In this document: piece by piece, positions 23,831 through 33,170 of the stretch
Layout: every line of letters starts with the position of its first letter
How positions within the stretch are numbered: position 1 is the first letter of the stretch
Origin: Candidatus Dadabacteria bacterium
GTDB taxonomy: Bacteria; Desulfobacterota_D; UBA1144; Nemesobacterales; Nemesobacteraceae
NCBI GenBank assembly: GCA_009840385.1
Contig: VXNX01000013.1
Coordinates: 148,723-198,221 of the forward strand
DNA length: 49,499 nucleotides
Direction of reading: 5' to 3'
The notes under the pieces: generated by a model
Told to the model about the DNA's origin: nothing
The model's database searches: none
Seen by the model: only the letters and a program-made list of their open reading frames with translations
Position numbers and translations under genes: made by a program

Positions 23831-25249
23831 TCACTCAAGGATATCCCTTCCGTCAACGCCCTCGGGAATATCCAGTCCCATATAACGGACAATACTAGAG
23901 AATATATCCGCGGTCCGCACATAGTCGTACTGTGCTGGTCGGCTTATAAGAATGGGAACCGCCATGTGGTCTCTGTGCAAAGAGCCGTGGGAACCATGAT
24001 GCTCAGGGTTCTCGTGGGTAGCCCGAAGGTCGTAGCCCGGTTTCGAGCTCACCACCACGTCGCCGGTGCGAGGCGATTCGAAGAGCTGTAGAATCTGGAG
24101 GGGAGCATCGGGGTAATCAGAATCGATCGTGAGTCGAAGCGACTCCGATGCGTCCATCTTCTTCGAGGAAAAACCGTAGCCGAGAGGGTCGCCCGAAACA
24201 CTTCGGTAGCAGATAAGCCCTTCATCATCGATGTTCACCAAAGCCTCTCCCCTGGGATTTATTATTTTCACCTCTCCTCCAGCCCCGCCAGTTCTGGCGC
24301 AGACAATGTCCACTTCCGGTCGGTTGGAAAGCTCATCCACTATATCCGTTATCTCTTCACAGAAGGTATGTCTTTTCCACCCATCGGAATTTTTAAAATA
24401 GTAATGGGCCATGGAGTTTCCCGAAACCATGACGGATGAATCAGCGTCTAGGAAATGCCTAAACACGTTGGTGTAATAAAGCGGCTTTAAACCCCGTCTG
24501 CGAAGAAAACCCAGAGAATCGAAATGAGAATGCGTAGATGTAAGACCGTGGTCGCTTCCCACGACAAAAAGCGTATCGTCAAGTTCACCTTGCTCGGCGA
24601 TCCTCTCCGCAACCATCCCAACGTACCGGTCAAGCCTTCTGTAGGATTCCATAACCTTGCGGTGAAACGGATGGTAGCGGTGGGAGTAGGCATCTGCCGC
24701 GGTGAAAACACAGAAAACAAAGCGCGGAGAATCCTTAAGAGAGTCAAGTAGAATTCTTCCCGCTCCCTCTTCAACGTCGTCGCTTCTGTCCGTGAAGTGG
24801 CTTTTTACAACTAGGTAATACTTAAGATACTTGGTCTTGTTGTTCCCCGAGGGACTTATATCCCTGGTTATCTCGTTTAGGATGCTTACGCTCCCTGGAA
24901 CCAGGCCGAAAAGCGTCGGGGAGCTGCACTCTATGTCCCGATTGATAAGAGACGCCTGGGGACCCGCATAGCTTCTGAATCTTCGCAGGGAAAACGGGGT
25001 CTTATCGTAATACCTTCTGTCAAACCACCTTATGCCGGGGAGGTTGCACCTCCCCGGGAACTTGCCAAGAAGGTACGGAGTATAAGCCGGCCCCGTTGTC
25101 GAGGGAAAAACCGTGATTCCCCTGAGAAATTTCCCCGGCTCTACGACATACTTCTGTATATTCTCAAGATCGCCTCTTTTGAAAAGTTCAGCAAAGACAT
25201 CCAGCCTCGTACCATCGGCAAGAAAAAAAATGCATTTCCTTTTATCCAT
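23831..25249 (-). CDS. Alkaline phosphatase superfamily, type I phosphodiesterase/nucleotide pyrophosphatase-like
   Basis: This 472-residue protein has the metal-binding layout of the superfamily: FFLADGTRLD at the N-terminus (first Asp), the nucleophile region TVFPSTTGPAYTPYLLG with Thr, FTAADAYSHRYH (Asp and His ligands), GSDHGLTSTHSH (Asp-His pair) and HHGSHGSLHRDHMAVPI (last His). It has no signal peptide, so it probably acts in the cytoplasm. The substrate is unknown; phosphodiesters, phosphonates or sugar phosphates are all possible. Its ATG overlaps the stop codon of glnE by one base (TGATG), so the two are translationally coupled. Confidence 0.82.
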   Translation of the reverse strand: MDKRKCIFFLADGTRLDVFAELFKRGDLENIQKYVVEPGKFLRGITVFPSTTGPAYTPYLLGKFPGRCNLPGIRWFDRRYYDKTPFSLRRFRSYAGPQASLINRDIECSSPTLFGLVPGSVSILNEITRDISPSGNNKTKYLKYYLVVKSHFTDRSDDVEEGAGRILLDSLKDSPRFVFCVFTAADAYSHRYHPFHRKVMESYRRLDRYVGMVAERIAEQGELDDTLFVVGSDHGLTSTHSHFDSLGFLRRRGLKPLYYTNVFRHFLDADSSVMVSGNSMAHYYFKNSDGWKRHTFCEEITDIVDELSNRPEVDIVCARTGGAGGEVKIINPRGEALVNIDDEGLICYRSVSGDPLGYGFSSKKMDASESLRLTIDSDYPDAPLQILQLFESPRTGDVVVSSKPGYDLRATHENPEHHGSHGSLHRDHMAVPILISRPAQYDYVRTADIFSSIVRYMGLDIPEGVDGRDILE

Positions 25250-28050
25250 CAGGCGCTTCCCAGGAAATATTTGTTATAAACTCCCCTGATATCTCCAGTC
25301 ACGCGTGCGTATTCTGACCTGAGAAAATCCCCCTCTCCACCGGAACCACCGAACTCAGGCGCCATTCGGTCAAAATCGCGCCGCGTGATTTCGTTTTTGG
25401 TCCTGTCGTTGAAAAGACTCAGCAGATTTCCCATTTTTCTTAAAAACAGATAGCCCTCGCTAAGCGTCAGAGCCTCGCCACTTTTAATTAACCCGGCCCT
25501 GTAGAGTGCCCCGATAGCCTCCATGGTGTTTGCCGTTCTTAGCTCGGGGTTTGCAGGACCATGGGCAAGCTGAAGCATCTGGACGAGGAACTCAACGTCA
25601 ACCAATCCCCCCCTTCCCGTCTTCAGGTTAAACTTGGATTCCGTCTCGTTGGCGAGTTCTTTTTCGACCCTCCCGCGCAACCTGTGGATTTCCTTGCGAA
25701 AATCCGGAGCGAGCTCTTTCGCATAAACGAAATTCTCTATGACTTTCATTACCTTCTCGCCGAGCGCTCGGTTTCCCGCAACGGCGCGGGCTTTTACAAG
25801 AGCCTGTCTCTCCCAGATATGAGCGCTTGATTCATGGTACTCCTCAAAGGCCTCAAGCGAGGCAACGAGGGCACCCGAGTTTCCCGACGGGCGCAGCTCC
25901 ACATCCACCTTGTAACAGAAGCTCTCGGAAGTGTAAACCGAAAGATTGGATATGAACCTCTGACCATACTTTGAGAAAAGCTCATGATCATCTCCTTCGT
26001 AAATGAAGATTATGTCGAGATCGGAAGTGTAGCTCATTTCCCTGCCTCCAAGTTTTCCAAGCCCAAGAACAACCATGTTGTCAAGGAGCTTTTTCTTCTT
26101 CGAAGAAGCCTTAAGAGAGTCCTTGGCGAGCTCGAGACTTGAGTCCATTACCACGTCTGCCACCATCGACAGATATTTTCCCACGTGGATCGGTTCCAAG
26201 TCCTCGGAAAGTTCCTTGAAGCAAAGCTTGAGCGACTCAATGTGCTTGAAGCTCCTAAGAGCGTTGAGTTTGTCCTCAAAGAATTCCTCTTCCGAGACGA
26301 TTTCCCCGAGAGCCCGTGCCATGGCATCTTCCGAATCGTAAAACTGCGTCACGTCCTTCAGTATGATGGAGTCAAGATACTCGGGATGCCTGATAAGAAA
26401 ATTAGACAGCATGCCGCCTCTTGAAAAGAGCCTTGAGAGAAGAGCAATGATTTCCGGGTTTTCCGATAAAAGAGAGTAAACCGACATCTTGGATCCCAGA
26501 CCGGAGATGAATCTTTCAAGATTCATGAGTGCCGAATCCGGGTCGCTCAGCCTGATTATGCTTGAGAGAAAAGCCGGTATCACTTTTTTTGAAAGGATCC
26601 TTCCCCTTTCCGTGAGTCCGGCCCTCTGGGGATTCATGAGGCTCGATATGATTTCGATCGCGTCGTCCGGCGCCAAGAACCCGAGATTTCCGAGGGTCGA
26701 AATCGCCTCCTCGCGGTTTACATTTCCCTCGGCCATAAAATCCGCCACCTCCCAGAATTCCCTGCCTTTTTCCTCAAGCTCCACCTCGGGATCGAAGAAC
26801 AGGTTCCCGCAGTTCTTCACGACAAGCGAGGTTATCTCTTCGTAAGCAGCCTTGAAGTCTGCCGTCGTTTCAAAACCCATCCTCCTTGAGAGTCTGGCGA
26901 GCGAACTTTCCTCCGTGGGAATGCTGTGCGTCTGAAGTTCATCCCAGAGCTGAATCGAATGCTCCACCTTTCTGAGAAAAAGATAGCAATGCTCCATCTC
27001 TTCCTTTACCTGTTTTGTTATGAAACCCGTCGTCGCCATGGCGGAAAGGCCGTCAAGAGTGTTCATGAGTCCCCTGAGCTTCTTCACCGCCCCGCCGCTC
27101 ATAAGCTGGGTCGCCTGCACGAAAAACTCGATATCCCTTATTCCTCCCCTGCCGAGCTTCACGTCGTTTTCCTTCCGGATACCCTCGAGACGAATCTTCA
27201 TGTCCTTGAGATCCTCTATGGACTCGTAATCGAGCAGCTTGCGGTATATTACCGGTTCAAGGTCCCCGAGGAATTCGCGACCGAGCCCAATGTCCCCGGC
27301 AACAGGGGTCGCCTTGAGCAAAACCGCTCTCTCCCAGGTCTCGGCCCAGTGGTAATAATGATCAAGGGCCGCGTCAATCGACACCGCGACCGGACTCCTG
27401 CTACCCCCCGGACGCAGACCCAGGTCGACTCTGTAGAGAAAACCGCCCGGGGTGACGGAACTTATCGTTCTAGTAATCGATGAGGAAAGCGTGAATATCT
27501 GTTCGGCGTACCCCTCGCTTCTGTAGAGATAAACGAGGTCTACATCGGAACTGAGATTAAGGAGTCTTCCGCCGAGTTTCCCCATGCCCAGCACCACGAA
27601 CTCAAATTGGTCCCCGCCCTCGACTCGGGACCTGTAAAAATCAAGCACCGCCCTGACCACGGAACCGGCGAGGTCGGAAATCTCCTCCATGGTCTGGCGA
27701 AACGCGCAGAGACCCAGAATTTCTCTGTAGATTATTCTCGAGAGTTCTGTGTACTTGTACTCCTTGAGTCTTTCAGAGAACCGCTCTGAATCCTGCGAAT
27801 TTCTCACAATCGAGGCCAGCGGAGCACGGTGGGAAGAAAGCGTTTTTTTTCTTGTAAGAGCTTTTTCATTAGCGAGTACGGTCAGCGCACGTGGATTTCT
27901 TATGATCGAATTGCCGAGGAATCTGCTGTGCGAAGAGATTATGCGGAGGATCTTTTCTTTTTCTCTGGAGAGTCTGCCGTTTATCTCCCGGAATCTCTCA
28001 ACGGTTAAGCGCGCGTTTTCTTCGTCGGGAAGAGGGATTTTCTTTCTCAT
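25249..28050 (-). CDS. glnE: Bifunctional glutamine synthetase adenylyltransferase/deadenylase
   Basis: GlnE attaches AMP to glutamine synthetase and removes it, in response to PII and glutamine, so it sets nitrogen assimilation. The protein has 933 residues, close to the usual length. It carries both nucleotidyltransferase domains: the N-terminal half has VLGMGKLGGRLLNLSSDVDL with the paired Asp residues, the C-terminal half VLGLGKLGGREMSYTSDLDI. Both have the follow-up segments VDLGLRPGG and VDVELRPSG, and GRGGIRDIEFFVQ and GRGGLVDVEFLVQ. Adenylylation is known to lie in the C-terminal half and deadenylation in the N-terminal half. It starts 9 bp after priA and ends in the phosphodiesterase start. 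Confidence 0.96.
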   Translation of the reverse strand: MRKKIPLPDEENARLTVERFREINGRLSREKEKILRIISSHSRFLGNSIIRNPRALTVLANEKALTRKKTLSSHRAPLASIVRNSQDSERFSERLKEYKYTELSRIIYREILGLCAFRQTMEEISDLAGSVVRAVLDFYRSRVEGGDQFEFVVLGMGKLGGRLLNLSSDVDLVYLYRSEGYAEQIFTLSSSITRTISSVTPGGFLYRVDLGLRPGGSRSPVAVSIDAALDHYYHWAETWERAVLLKATPVAGDIGLGREFLGDLEPVIYRKLLDYESIEDLKDMKIRLEGIRKENDVKLGRGGIRDIEFFVQATQLMSGGAVKKLRGLMNTLDGLSAMATTGFITKQVKEEMEHCYLFLRKVEHSIQLWDELQTHSIPTEESSLARLSRRMGFETTADFKAAYEEITSLVVKNCGNLFFDPEVELEEKGREFWEVADFMAEGNVNREEAISTLGNLGFLAPDDAIEIISSLMNPQRAGLTERGRILSKKVIPAFLSSIIRLSDPDSALMNLERFISGLGSKMSVYSLLSENPEIIALLSRLFSRGGMLSNFLIRHPEYLDSIILKDVTQFYDSEDAMARALGEIVSEEEFFEDKLNALRSFKHIESLKLCFKELSEDLEPIHVGKYLSMVADVVMDSSLELAKDSLKASSKKKKLLDNMVVLGLGKLGGREMSYTSDLDIIFIYEGDDHELFSKYGQRFISNLSVYTSESFCYKVDVELRPSGNSGALVASLEAFEEYHESSAHIWERQALVKARAVAGNRALGEKVMKVIENFVYAKELAPDFRKEIHRLRGRVEKELANETESKFNLKTGRGGLVDVEFLVQMLQLAHGPANPELRTANTMEAIGALYRAGLIKSGEALTLSEGYLFLRKMGNLLSLFNDRTKNEITRRDFDRMAPEFGGSGGEGDFLRSEYARVTGDIRGVYNKYFLGSA

Positions 28051-28059
28051 CGAGCCGGG

Positions 28060-30483
28060 TCACATGAAATCATAGGGATCAACATCAACTACAAGCTTAA
28101 TTCCCGAGGCGTGTTTTTTCAACGAATCGTAAAGCGCCGAGGCGTAGTTCCGAAGCAGCCCCAGATTCCCTGATGCGACAATGATCTGCCATCTGAACCT
28201 GTTCCTGAGTTTGTATATGGGAGCCTCTGCGGGGCCGAGCACTCTGAGCGACCCGGGCGGAAGATTGAGAAGAAATCTCTCGGCCGTGCGTTTCATTCTT
28301 TCGGCGAAATCTCGCGTTTTCTCCTCATCAAATCCGTTTACTCTGAAGGATATGAACCTTGAGAAAGGAGGCTGATCAAGAGACTTTCTAAGCTCCAGTT
28401 CTTCATCCAGAAACCCGGAACTGTTATGGGAAATGGCAAATCTTACCGAAGGGTGTTCGGGATTATATGTCTGCAGAATGACCGTCCCGGGTTTTATTCC
28501 CCTGCCTGTTCTTCCGGCTACCTGTGTGAGGACCTGGAAAGTTCTTTCTCCCGAGCGGAAGTCGGGAATCCCTAGCATATGATCGGCTGAGAGAATACCG
28601 ACAAGCGTAACCCCCGGCAGATCATGTCCCTTGGCTACCATCTGGGTCCCGATAAGAACATCCACCTCTCCGGACTCAAGTTTTCTGTAAAGGTCAAGAA
28701 GTTTGGTTTTTCCGCGAGTGTAATCCCTGTCCATAACGAAAACCCTGGCGTCGGGAAGCATGCTCTTTACCTGCTCCTCTACTTTCTGAGTCCCGAGACC
28801 CTTGCCCATGTATCTGGCGCCGCAGTGGGCGCAGGTATTTTCGAATTCCTGCATAATTCCGCAGTAATGGCATTTGATCGAATTATCCTTTTTGTGAAAA
28901 GTCAGGGTTATAGAGCAGTTGGGACACCTGAAGATTTCACCGCAGTCCCCGCAGACCAGAAAACTTGAAAAACCTCTCCTGTTAATAAAAAGAATCGATT
29001 GTTCCCCACGGCTGAAATTTTCCACCAGGGCATCCCTTAGGTGCGGGGAGAAAACAGTTTCATTCACGTTTTTCATATCCACAAGCTCAACATCGGGAAG
29101 CCTGTTCGTTCCCACCCTTGCGGGAAGAGAAAGATATTCGTACTTGCCCCTGATCGCGTTTGCATAGGATTCAAGCGAAGGAGTCGCAGAACCCAGTAGC
29201 ACCGGACAGCCGTATATGGTTCCGAGCATGACCGCGGCGTCGCGGGCGTTGTAACACGGCGCCTCGTTCTGCTTGTAGGACGACTCGTGCTCCTCGTCAA
29301 CCACCACAAGGCCGAGATTCTCAAGCGGAGCGAAAACCGCGGAGCGGGCCCCTATCACCACACTCAATTCGCCGCTGCGCGCCCTTCGCCACACGTCAAA
29401 CCTCTCGCCTTCGCTAAGAGCGCTGTGAATCACCGATACCGCATCGGCAAAACGTGAACGAAACCTCTTCACAAGAAGCGGAGTAAGCGCTATCTCGGGA
29501 ACGAGAACTATCGCCTGTTTCCCCTTGGCAATGACCTCGCTAACGACTCTCAGGTAGACCTCGGTTTTTCCGCTCCCGGTAACTCCGTGAAGGAGGAAAC
29601 AGCGATATTCGTCCCCAGTTACGTAAGGCAGGATTTTCTCCATCGCCATCCGCTGATCCTGGGTAAGTTTTTCAGGCCGCTCTTCTTCCGCATCAAAGGC
29701 GCCGTAAGGGTCCCTTCCGATCTCTTTCAGTTCCACGGAGACCAGTGCATTATCCACAAGCCACTTTACGTGGACCGTAAAATTGCCGAATATCTCCTTT
29801 AGTTCCGAGTGAGGTGCGGAATCCCGGCTGCTTATAAACTCAAGTATGGTTCCCTTGGCCGGTTTTTTTCGCTTAATCTCTGAGACGCTGCCGGAATCGC
29901 AGGAGGCGCGGTAGATCTTCTCATACTTTACCTTCTCATCGCTTATGACCCTGTAGTCGAACTGAATATATCCTCTTCTCTGAAGAGAGTTAAGATTCTC
30001 TAGCGATGCTTTGCCGCTTAGTTCCAGAAGCTTTTCCGAAACCAGTTCCTCTTCAAGCAAAAGAGTTTCTAGGACCTTTTTCTCAAGATCGTCCAGACCC
30101 CTTTGCTGAAGACGGTTTTTCCCCTCCTCCGTGATCCGCACGGTTTTCCCGACGCTTTTACCGAGTCCCAGTGGGTGAGCAAATTTAAGTACCACTCCGA
30201 GAGGTGCCATGTAGTACTCGGAAACCCGGCGAAAAAAGTCCAAACGCTTTTCGTCAAAAAGCGGGGACTCATCCAGAATGTCGATTATATCCTTTAACTC
30301 GAAATCGACTTTCCGTTCGGCTTCATGCCCCACCACGTATCCTATGGCCTTTCGGTTTCCGAAGGGAACAAACACCCTCTTTCCTGTGGCGACCCCCTCT
30401 GGAAAACGTCTTGGAACCGAGTATAGAAAAAGCTGTTCGGAATGAATCGGCAAAGCTACCTGAACAATCTTTCCTGAAGCCAT
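28060..30483 (-). CDS. priA: Primosomal replication protein N' (PriA helicase)
   Basis: PriA restarts stalled replication forks by loading the primosome. The protein has 807 residues. The N-terminal DNA-binding part (1-260) holds GKRVFVPFGNRKAIGYVVG. The helicase part has Walker A HGVTGSGKTEVYL (from 299), the DEEH box in VVVDEEHESSYKQ (about 392-404) and GATYG-like segments GSATPSLESY. The zinc-binding cysteines occur in CGDCGEIFRCPNC and CHYCGIMQEFENTCAHCG. Motifs V and VI (LIGTQMVAKGHD, QVAGRTGRG) follow. It is the first gene of priA-glnE-phosphodiesterase. The 97-bp gap to ilvB has an AAGACC/GGTCTT stem-loop (30495-30515), too weak to call a terminator. Confidence 0.96.
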   Translation of the reverse strand: MASGKIVQVALPIHSEQLFLYSVPRRFPEGVATGKRVFVPFGNRKAIGYVVGHEAERKVDFELKDIIDILDESPLFDEKRLDFFRRVSEYYMAPLGVVLKFAHPLGLGKSVGKTVRITEEGKNRLQQRGLDDLEKKVLETLLLEEELVSEKLLELSGKASLENLNSLQRRGYIQFDYRVISDEKVKYEKIYRASCDSGSVSEIKRKKPAKGTILEFISSRDSAPHSELKEIFGNFTVHVKWLVDNALVSVELKEIGRDPYGAFDAEEERPEKLTQDQRMAMEKILPYVTGDEYRCFLLHGVTGSGKTEVYLRVVSEVIAKGKQAIVLVPEIALTPLLVKRFRSRFADAVSVIHSALSEGERFDVWRRARSGELSVVIGARSAVFAPLENLGLVVVDEEHESSYKQNEAPCYNARDAAVMLGTIYGCPVLLGSATPSLESYANAIRGKYEYLSLPARVGTNRLPDVELVDMKNVNETVFSPHLRDALVENFSRGEQSILFINRRGFSSFLVCGDCGEIFRCPNCSITLTFHKKDNSIKCHYCGIMQEFENTCAHCGARYMGKGLGTQKVEEQVKSMLPDARVFVMDRDYTRGKTKLLDLYRKLESGEVDVLIGTQMVAKGHDLPGVTLVGILSADHMLGIPDFRSGERTFQVLTQVAGRTGRGIKPGTVILQTYNPEHPSVRFAISHNSSGFLDEELELRKSLDQPPFSRFISFRVNGFDEEKTRDFAERMKRTAERFLLNLPPGSLRVLGPAEAPIYKLRNRFRWQIIVASGNLGLLRNYASALYDSLKKHASGIKLVVDVDPYDFM

Positions 30484-30580
30484 AACGATACCAGAAGACC
30501 CGAAGGCGCGGTCTTAGGGAAAAGTATATATGAAAGTGGGAAAAGAACCTTGAGTCCAGACCAGGAAACTGCTTGCAATA

Positions 30581-32293
30581 TCAGGCAAGATCCGCGGGCA
30601 TCATTATCATGTCGTCCATCGTACCGCCGGGAGCTATCATCGGATAAACCATTTCCGTACAGTCAACTTCTATCTCCATGAGAACAACCCCGGGGGTGTT
30701 TAGGCCTTCCCTGAGAGTGGGCTCAAGCTCCTCGGGCTTCACCGCCCGAAGACCTCTGGCGCCGAACGCCTCGGCAAGCTTTACGAAATCGGGCAGCACT
30801 TCAAACCGCGACGCGGAGTAATTGCTCTCAAAAAACATCGTCTGCCACTGCCTTACCATTCCGTGGTGACGATTGTTGAAAACAATAATTTTAAGATCCA
30901 GATTGTTTTCAACTGCCGTCGCGAGTTCCTGAAAATTCATCTGGAAGCTTCCGTCGCCGGCAACGCATATAACCTGCTCATCAGGTCTCGCGTATTTCGC
31001 TCCCATAGCCGCAGGGAAACTGAATCCCATAGTTCCCAGTCCTCCCGAGGTAAGATGGGTTCTGGGTCTCTCAAACTTGTAGAATTGAGCCACCCACATC
31101 TGATGCTGACCCACGTCAGAAACTATTATGGAGTCTCCTTTGGTGAGCTTGTAAAGCGTGTCTATGGCGTAGGTGGTGAGGATCTTCTCGCTTCCCTGGG
31201 AATAGGTAAGCGGATGTTTCTCCTCCCAGTCCCTTATCCTCCTGAGCCAGGATTCCCTTCCTTCAAGGTCAACTTCTCCAGGAAGAGCGTCAAGTATCTG
31301 GCGCAGTACGATCTTGGCGTCTCCTACTATCGGACACTGAACCGTTATGTTCTTGTCTATCGAGGAAGGATCTATGTCTATGTGGATAATTTCCGCGTTG
31401 GGGGCAAATTCCTCGAAGTTTCCGCCCGTGGCCCTGTCGTCAAAACGCCCGCCGATCGAGATAACGAGATCCGATTCAGTAACGGTCATATTGGCCGCGT
31501 AGGAACCGTGCATCCCGAGCATGCTTATGAAAAGCGGGTCGCTTGCCGGATAGCCTCCGAGTCCCATGAGGGTTGATGCCACGGGTATCTGGAGGCGGTG
31601 GCAGAACTCAAGCAGTTCATCCGTAGCCCCGGACCAGATAACCCCTCCTCCAGAATAAACAACCGGCCGCTTCGCAGCTACCAGCATCTCTACAGCTCTT
31701 TTTATCTGCGAGGGATTTCCCTTCATGGTGGGCTTGTAGCCTTTGATATCTATTTCACTATCCTCGGGGATTACAAGCTCGTCTTCCCCTATGAGGACGT
31801 CCTTCGGCATATCAACAAGAACCGGGCTGGGTCTTCCGGTGCCGGCTATGTGGAAAGCCTCCTTCATCGCTCTCGGAAGATCCCGGGTTTCCCGTACAAG
31901 GTAGTTATGTTTCGTGCAGGGTCTCGTTATGCCAATATGGTCTGCTTCCTGAAACGCATCGCTTCCAAGGTACTGCGTAGGAACCTGTCCCGTAAAGATA
32001 ACTATAGGAGATGAATCCATCTGCGCCGTCGCTATACCGGTAACGGTGTTGGTCGCCGCCGGGCCCGAGGTGCAAAGCACCACTCCCGGCTTGCCCGAGG
32101 CCCTAGCGTATCCGTCGGCCATGTGCGTAGCTCCCTGCTCATGCCTCACGAGCACGTGATTTATCCTGTCCGTATAGTCGGTCATCACGTCATAGACCTT
32201 GAGAACGTAACCTCCCGGCAGTCCGAAGACCACGTCAATGCCTTGGTGAAGAAGCGTCTCAAAGAACATCTGTGCGCCGAGCATCTTGGCCAT
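30581..32293 (-). CDS. ilvB: Acetolactate synthase large subunit
   Basis: This thiamine-diphosphate enzyme makes 2-acetolactate or 2-aceto-2-hydroxybutyrate, the first committed step of branched-chain amino acid synthesis. It has 570 residues. The ThDP-activating Glu is in RHEQGATHMADGYARA (E52). The FAD/ThDP middle domain and the C-terminal cofactor motif GDGSFQMNFQELATAVENN are complete, and the substrate-loop segment GMVRQWQTMFFESNYS is present. The end, MVYPMIAPGGTMDDMI, matches the IlvB C-terminus. AGGGAG precedes the ATG. No regulatory subunit gene (ilvN) is adjacent, which is less usual. Confidence 0.95.
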   Translation of the reverse strand: MAKMLGAQMFFETLLHQGIDVVFGLPGGYVLKVYDVMTDYTDRINHVLVRHEQGATHMADGYARASGKPGVVLCTSGPAATNTVTGIATAQMDSSPIVIFTGQVPTQYLGSDAFQEADHIGITRPCTKHNYLVRETRDLPRAMKEAFHIAGTGRPSPVLVDMPKDVLIGEDELVIPEDSEIDIKGYKPTMKGNPSQIKRAVEMLVAAKRPVVYSGGGVIWSGATDELLEFCHRLQIPVASTLMGLGGYPASDPLFISMLGMHGSYAANMTVTESDLVISIGGRFDDRATGGNFEEFAPNAEIIHIDIDPSSIDKNITVQCPIVGDAKIVLRQILDALPGEVDLEGRESWLRRIRDWEEKHPLTYSQGSEKILTTYAIDTLYKLTKGDSIIVSDVGQHQMWVAQFYKFERPRTHLTSGGLGTMGFSFPAAMGAKYARPDEQVICVAGDGSFQMNFQELATAVENNLDLKIIVFNNRHHGMVRQWQTMFFESNYSASRFEVLPDFVKLAEAFGARGLRAVKPEELEPTLREGLNTPGVVLMEIEVDCTEMVYPMIAPGGTMDDMIMMPADLA

Positions 32294-32351
32294 TTTACTA
32301 TGTCTCCCTGATTGTTTTTAAAATACGGAGTACCTAAAACCTCACCCGCTT

Positions 32352-32380
32352 AATCTATCACCGCGTACAGACAACTTCAA
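32352..32380 (-). promoter_or_regulatory. Possible promoter of ilvB
   Basis: On the minus strand, TTGAAG (32380-32375) and TAGATT (32357-32352) are 17 bp apart, both matching the consensus at four of six bases. Transcription would start about 50 bases before the ilvB ATG. No leader-peptide attenuator with Ile/Val/Leu codons is visible. Confidence 0.35.
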
Positions 32381-32401
32381 GACCGCCGGCGAAAAAGATT
32401 C

Positions 32402-33088
32402 CTATCCCCTTTTCTGCGACTCCACTCCGCGCTCAGCGGCAGAGCGGCGAAGATAAAAGGGAGTCAGGGTGAAGGGATCGTCCTTTTGTCCGGAGAGAAT
32501 CTTCTTTCTCCCCAGAAGCGCGCAACCGGACGCTCTAGGAGTGTTCAGATTCGGGGGCAAAAACAAGGCGTCCCCTCCCTGCATCTCCCGTATAAGTTTG
32601 GCGTGGAGAACCGCAGCGCTGCCCACAAAAACGGTTTTCCCTCTCGTCTTGGAGCATACAGACTCCGGGGTGGCGATTTCCGCCTCCGCTACTTCTTTGC
32701 CCTCGGAGTCATAAAAGGCAAAGAAGACTTCCCCTCTGCCCGCATCGGTCATGACGCATACGTCATCTCCTGACCAAAGCGCGTTTGAGGCAAGAATTTC
32801 AAGCGAGGGAACTCCCGCAAGATCTGCCCCTAAGGAATAGCTAAGCGCCTTCGCTGTGGATACCCCTATTCGAAGCGAGGTGAAGGAGCCCGGTCCGGTT
32901 GATACGCAGACCGCGTCCAGATCGTCTTTCCCGAGCCCGCAATCCGAGAGAAGCTTCTCGACTGTGGGAATAAGAACTTCATTGTGCCTAGGACCGGTGT
33001 TAAAGACATATTCGCAAAGAAGCGCATCGTCGTCGGATATTGACACGCTTCCCGAAAAAGTAGAAGTTTCGATCCCTAGAATTTTCAT
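32402..33088 (-). CDS. tsaB: tRNA threonylcarbamoyladenosine biosynthesis protein TsaB
   Basis: TsaB is the inactive ASKHA-fold partner of TsaD needed for the t6A37 modification of ANN-decoding tRNAs. From the ATG at 33088 the protein has 228 residues, the family length. It begins MKILGIETSTFSGSVSI and contains the signature CVSTGPGSFTSLRIGVSTAKAL (about 65-85). The region with NALWSGDDVCVMTDAGRGEVFFAFY and a C-terminal PFYLRR also fit. An alternative TTG start at 33100 would add four residues. There is no Shine-Dalgarno. It follows recA by 82 bp on the same strand. Confidence 0.92.
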   Translation of the reverse strand: MKILGIETSTFSGSVSISDDDALLCEYVFNTGPRHNEVLIPTVEKLLSDCGLGKDDLDAVCVSTGPGSFTSLRIGVSTAKALSYSLGADLAGVPSLEILASNALWSGDDVCVMTDAGRGEVFFAFYDSEGKEVAEAEIATPESVCSKTRGKTVFVGSAAVLHAKLIREMQGGDALFLPPNLNTPRASGCALLGRKKILSGQKDDPFTLTPFYLRRSAAERGVESQKRG

Positions 33089-33170
33089 ATGTATTGCCAA
33101 AAATATAGCAGGAGGGGTACTAAAGAGTGGCGCTATGCGCTCAGACTCAGTCGATTCGGCATTCCGGAAA

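Noticed and set aside
30495-30515. Terminator between ilvB and priA
   Set aside because: The AAGACC/GGTCTT stem is short and has no following T-run.
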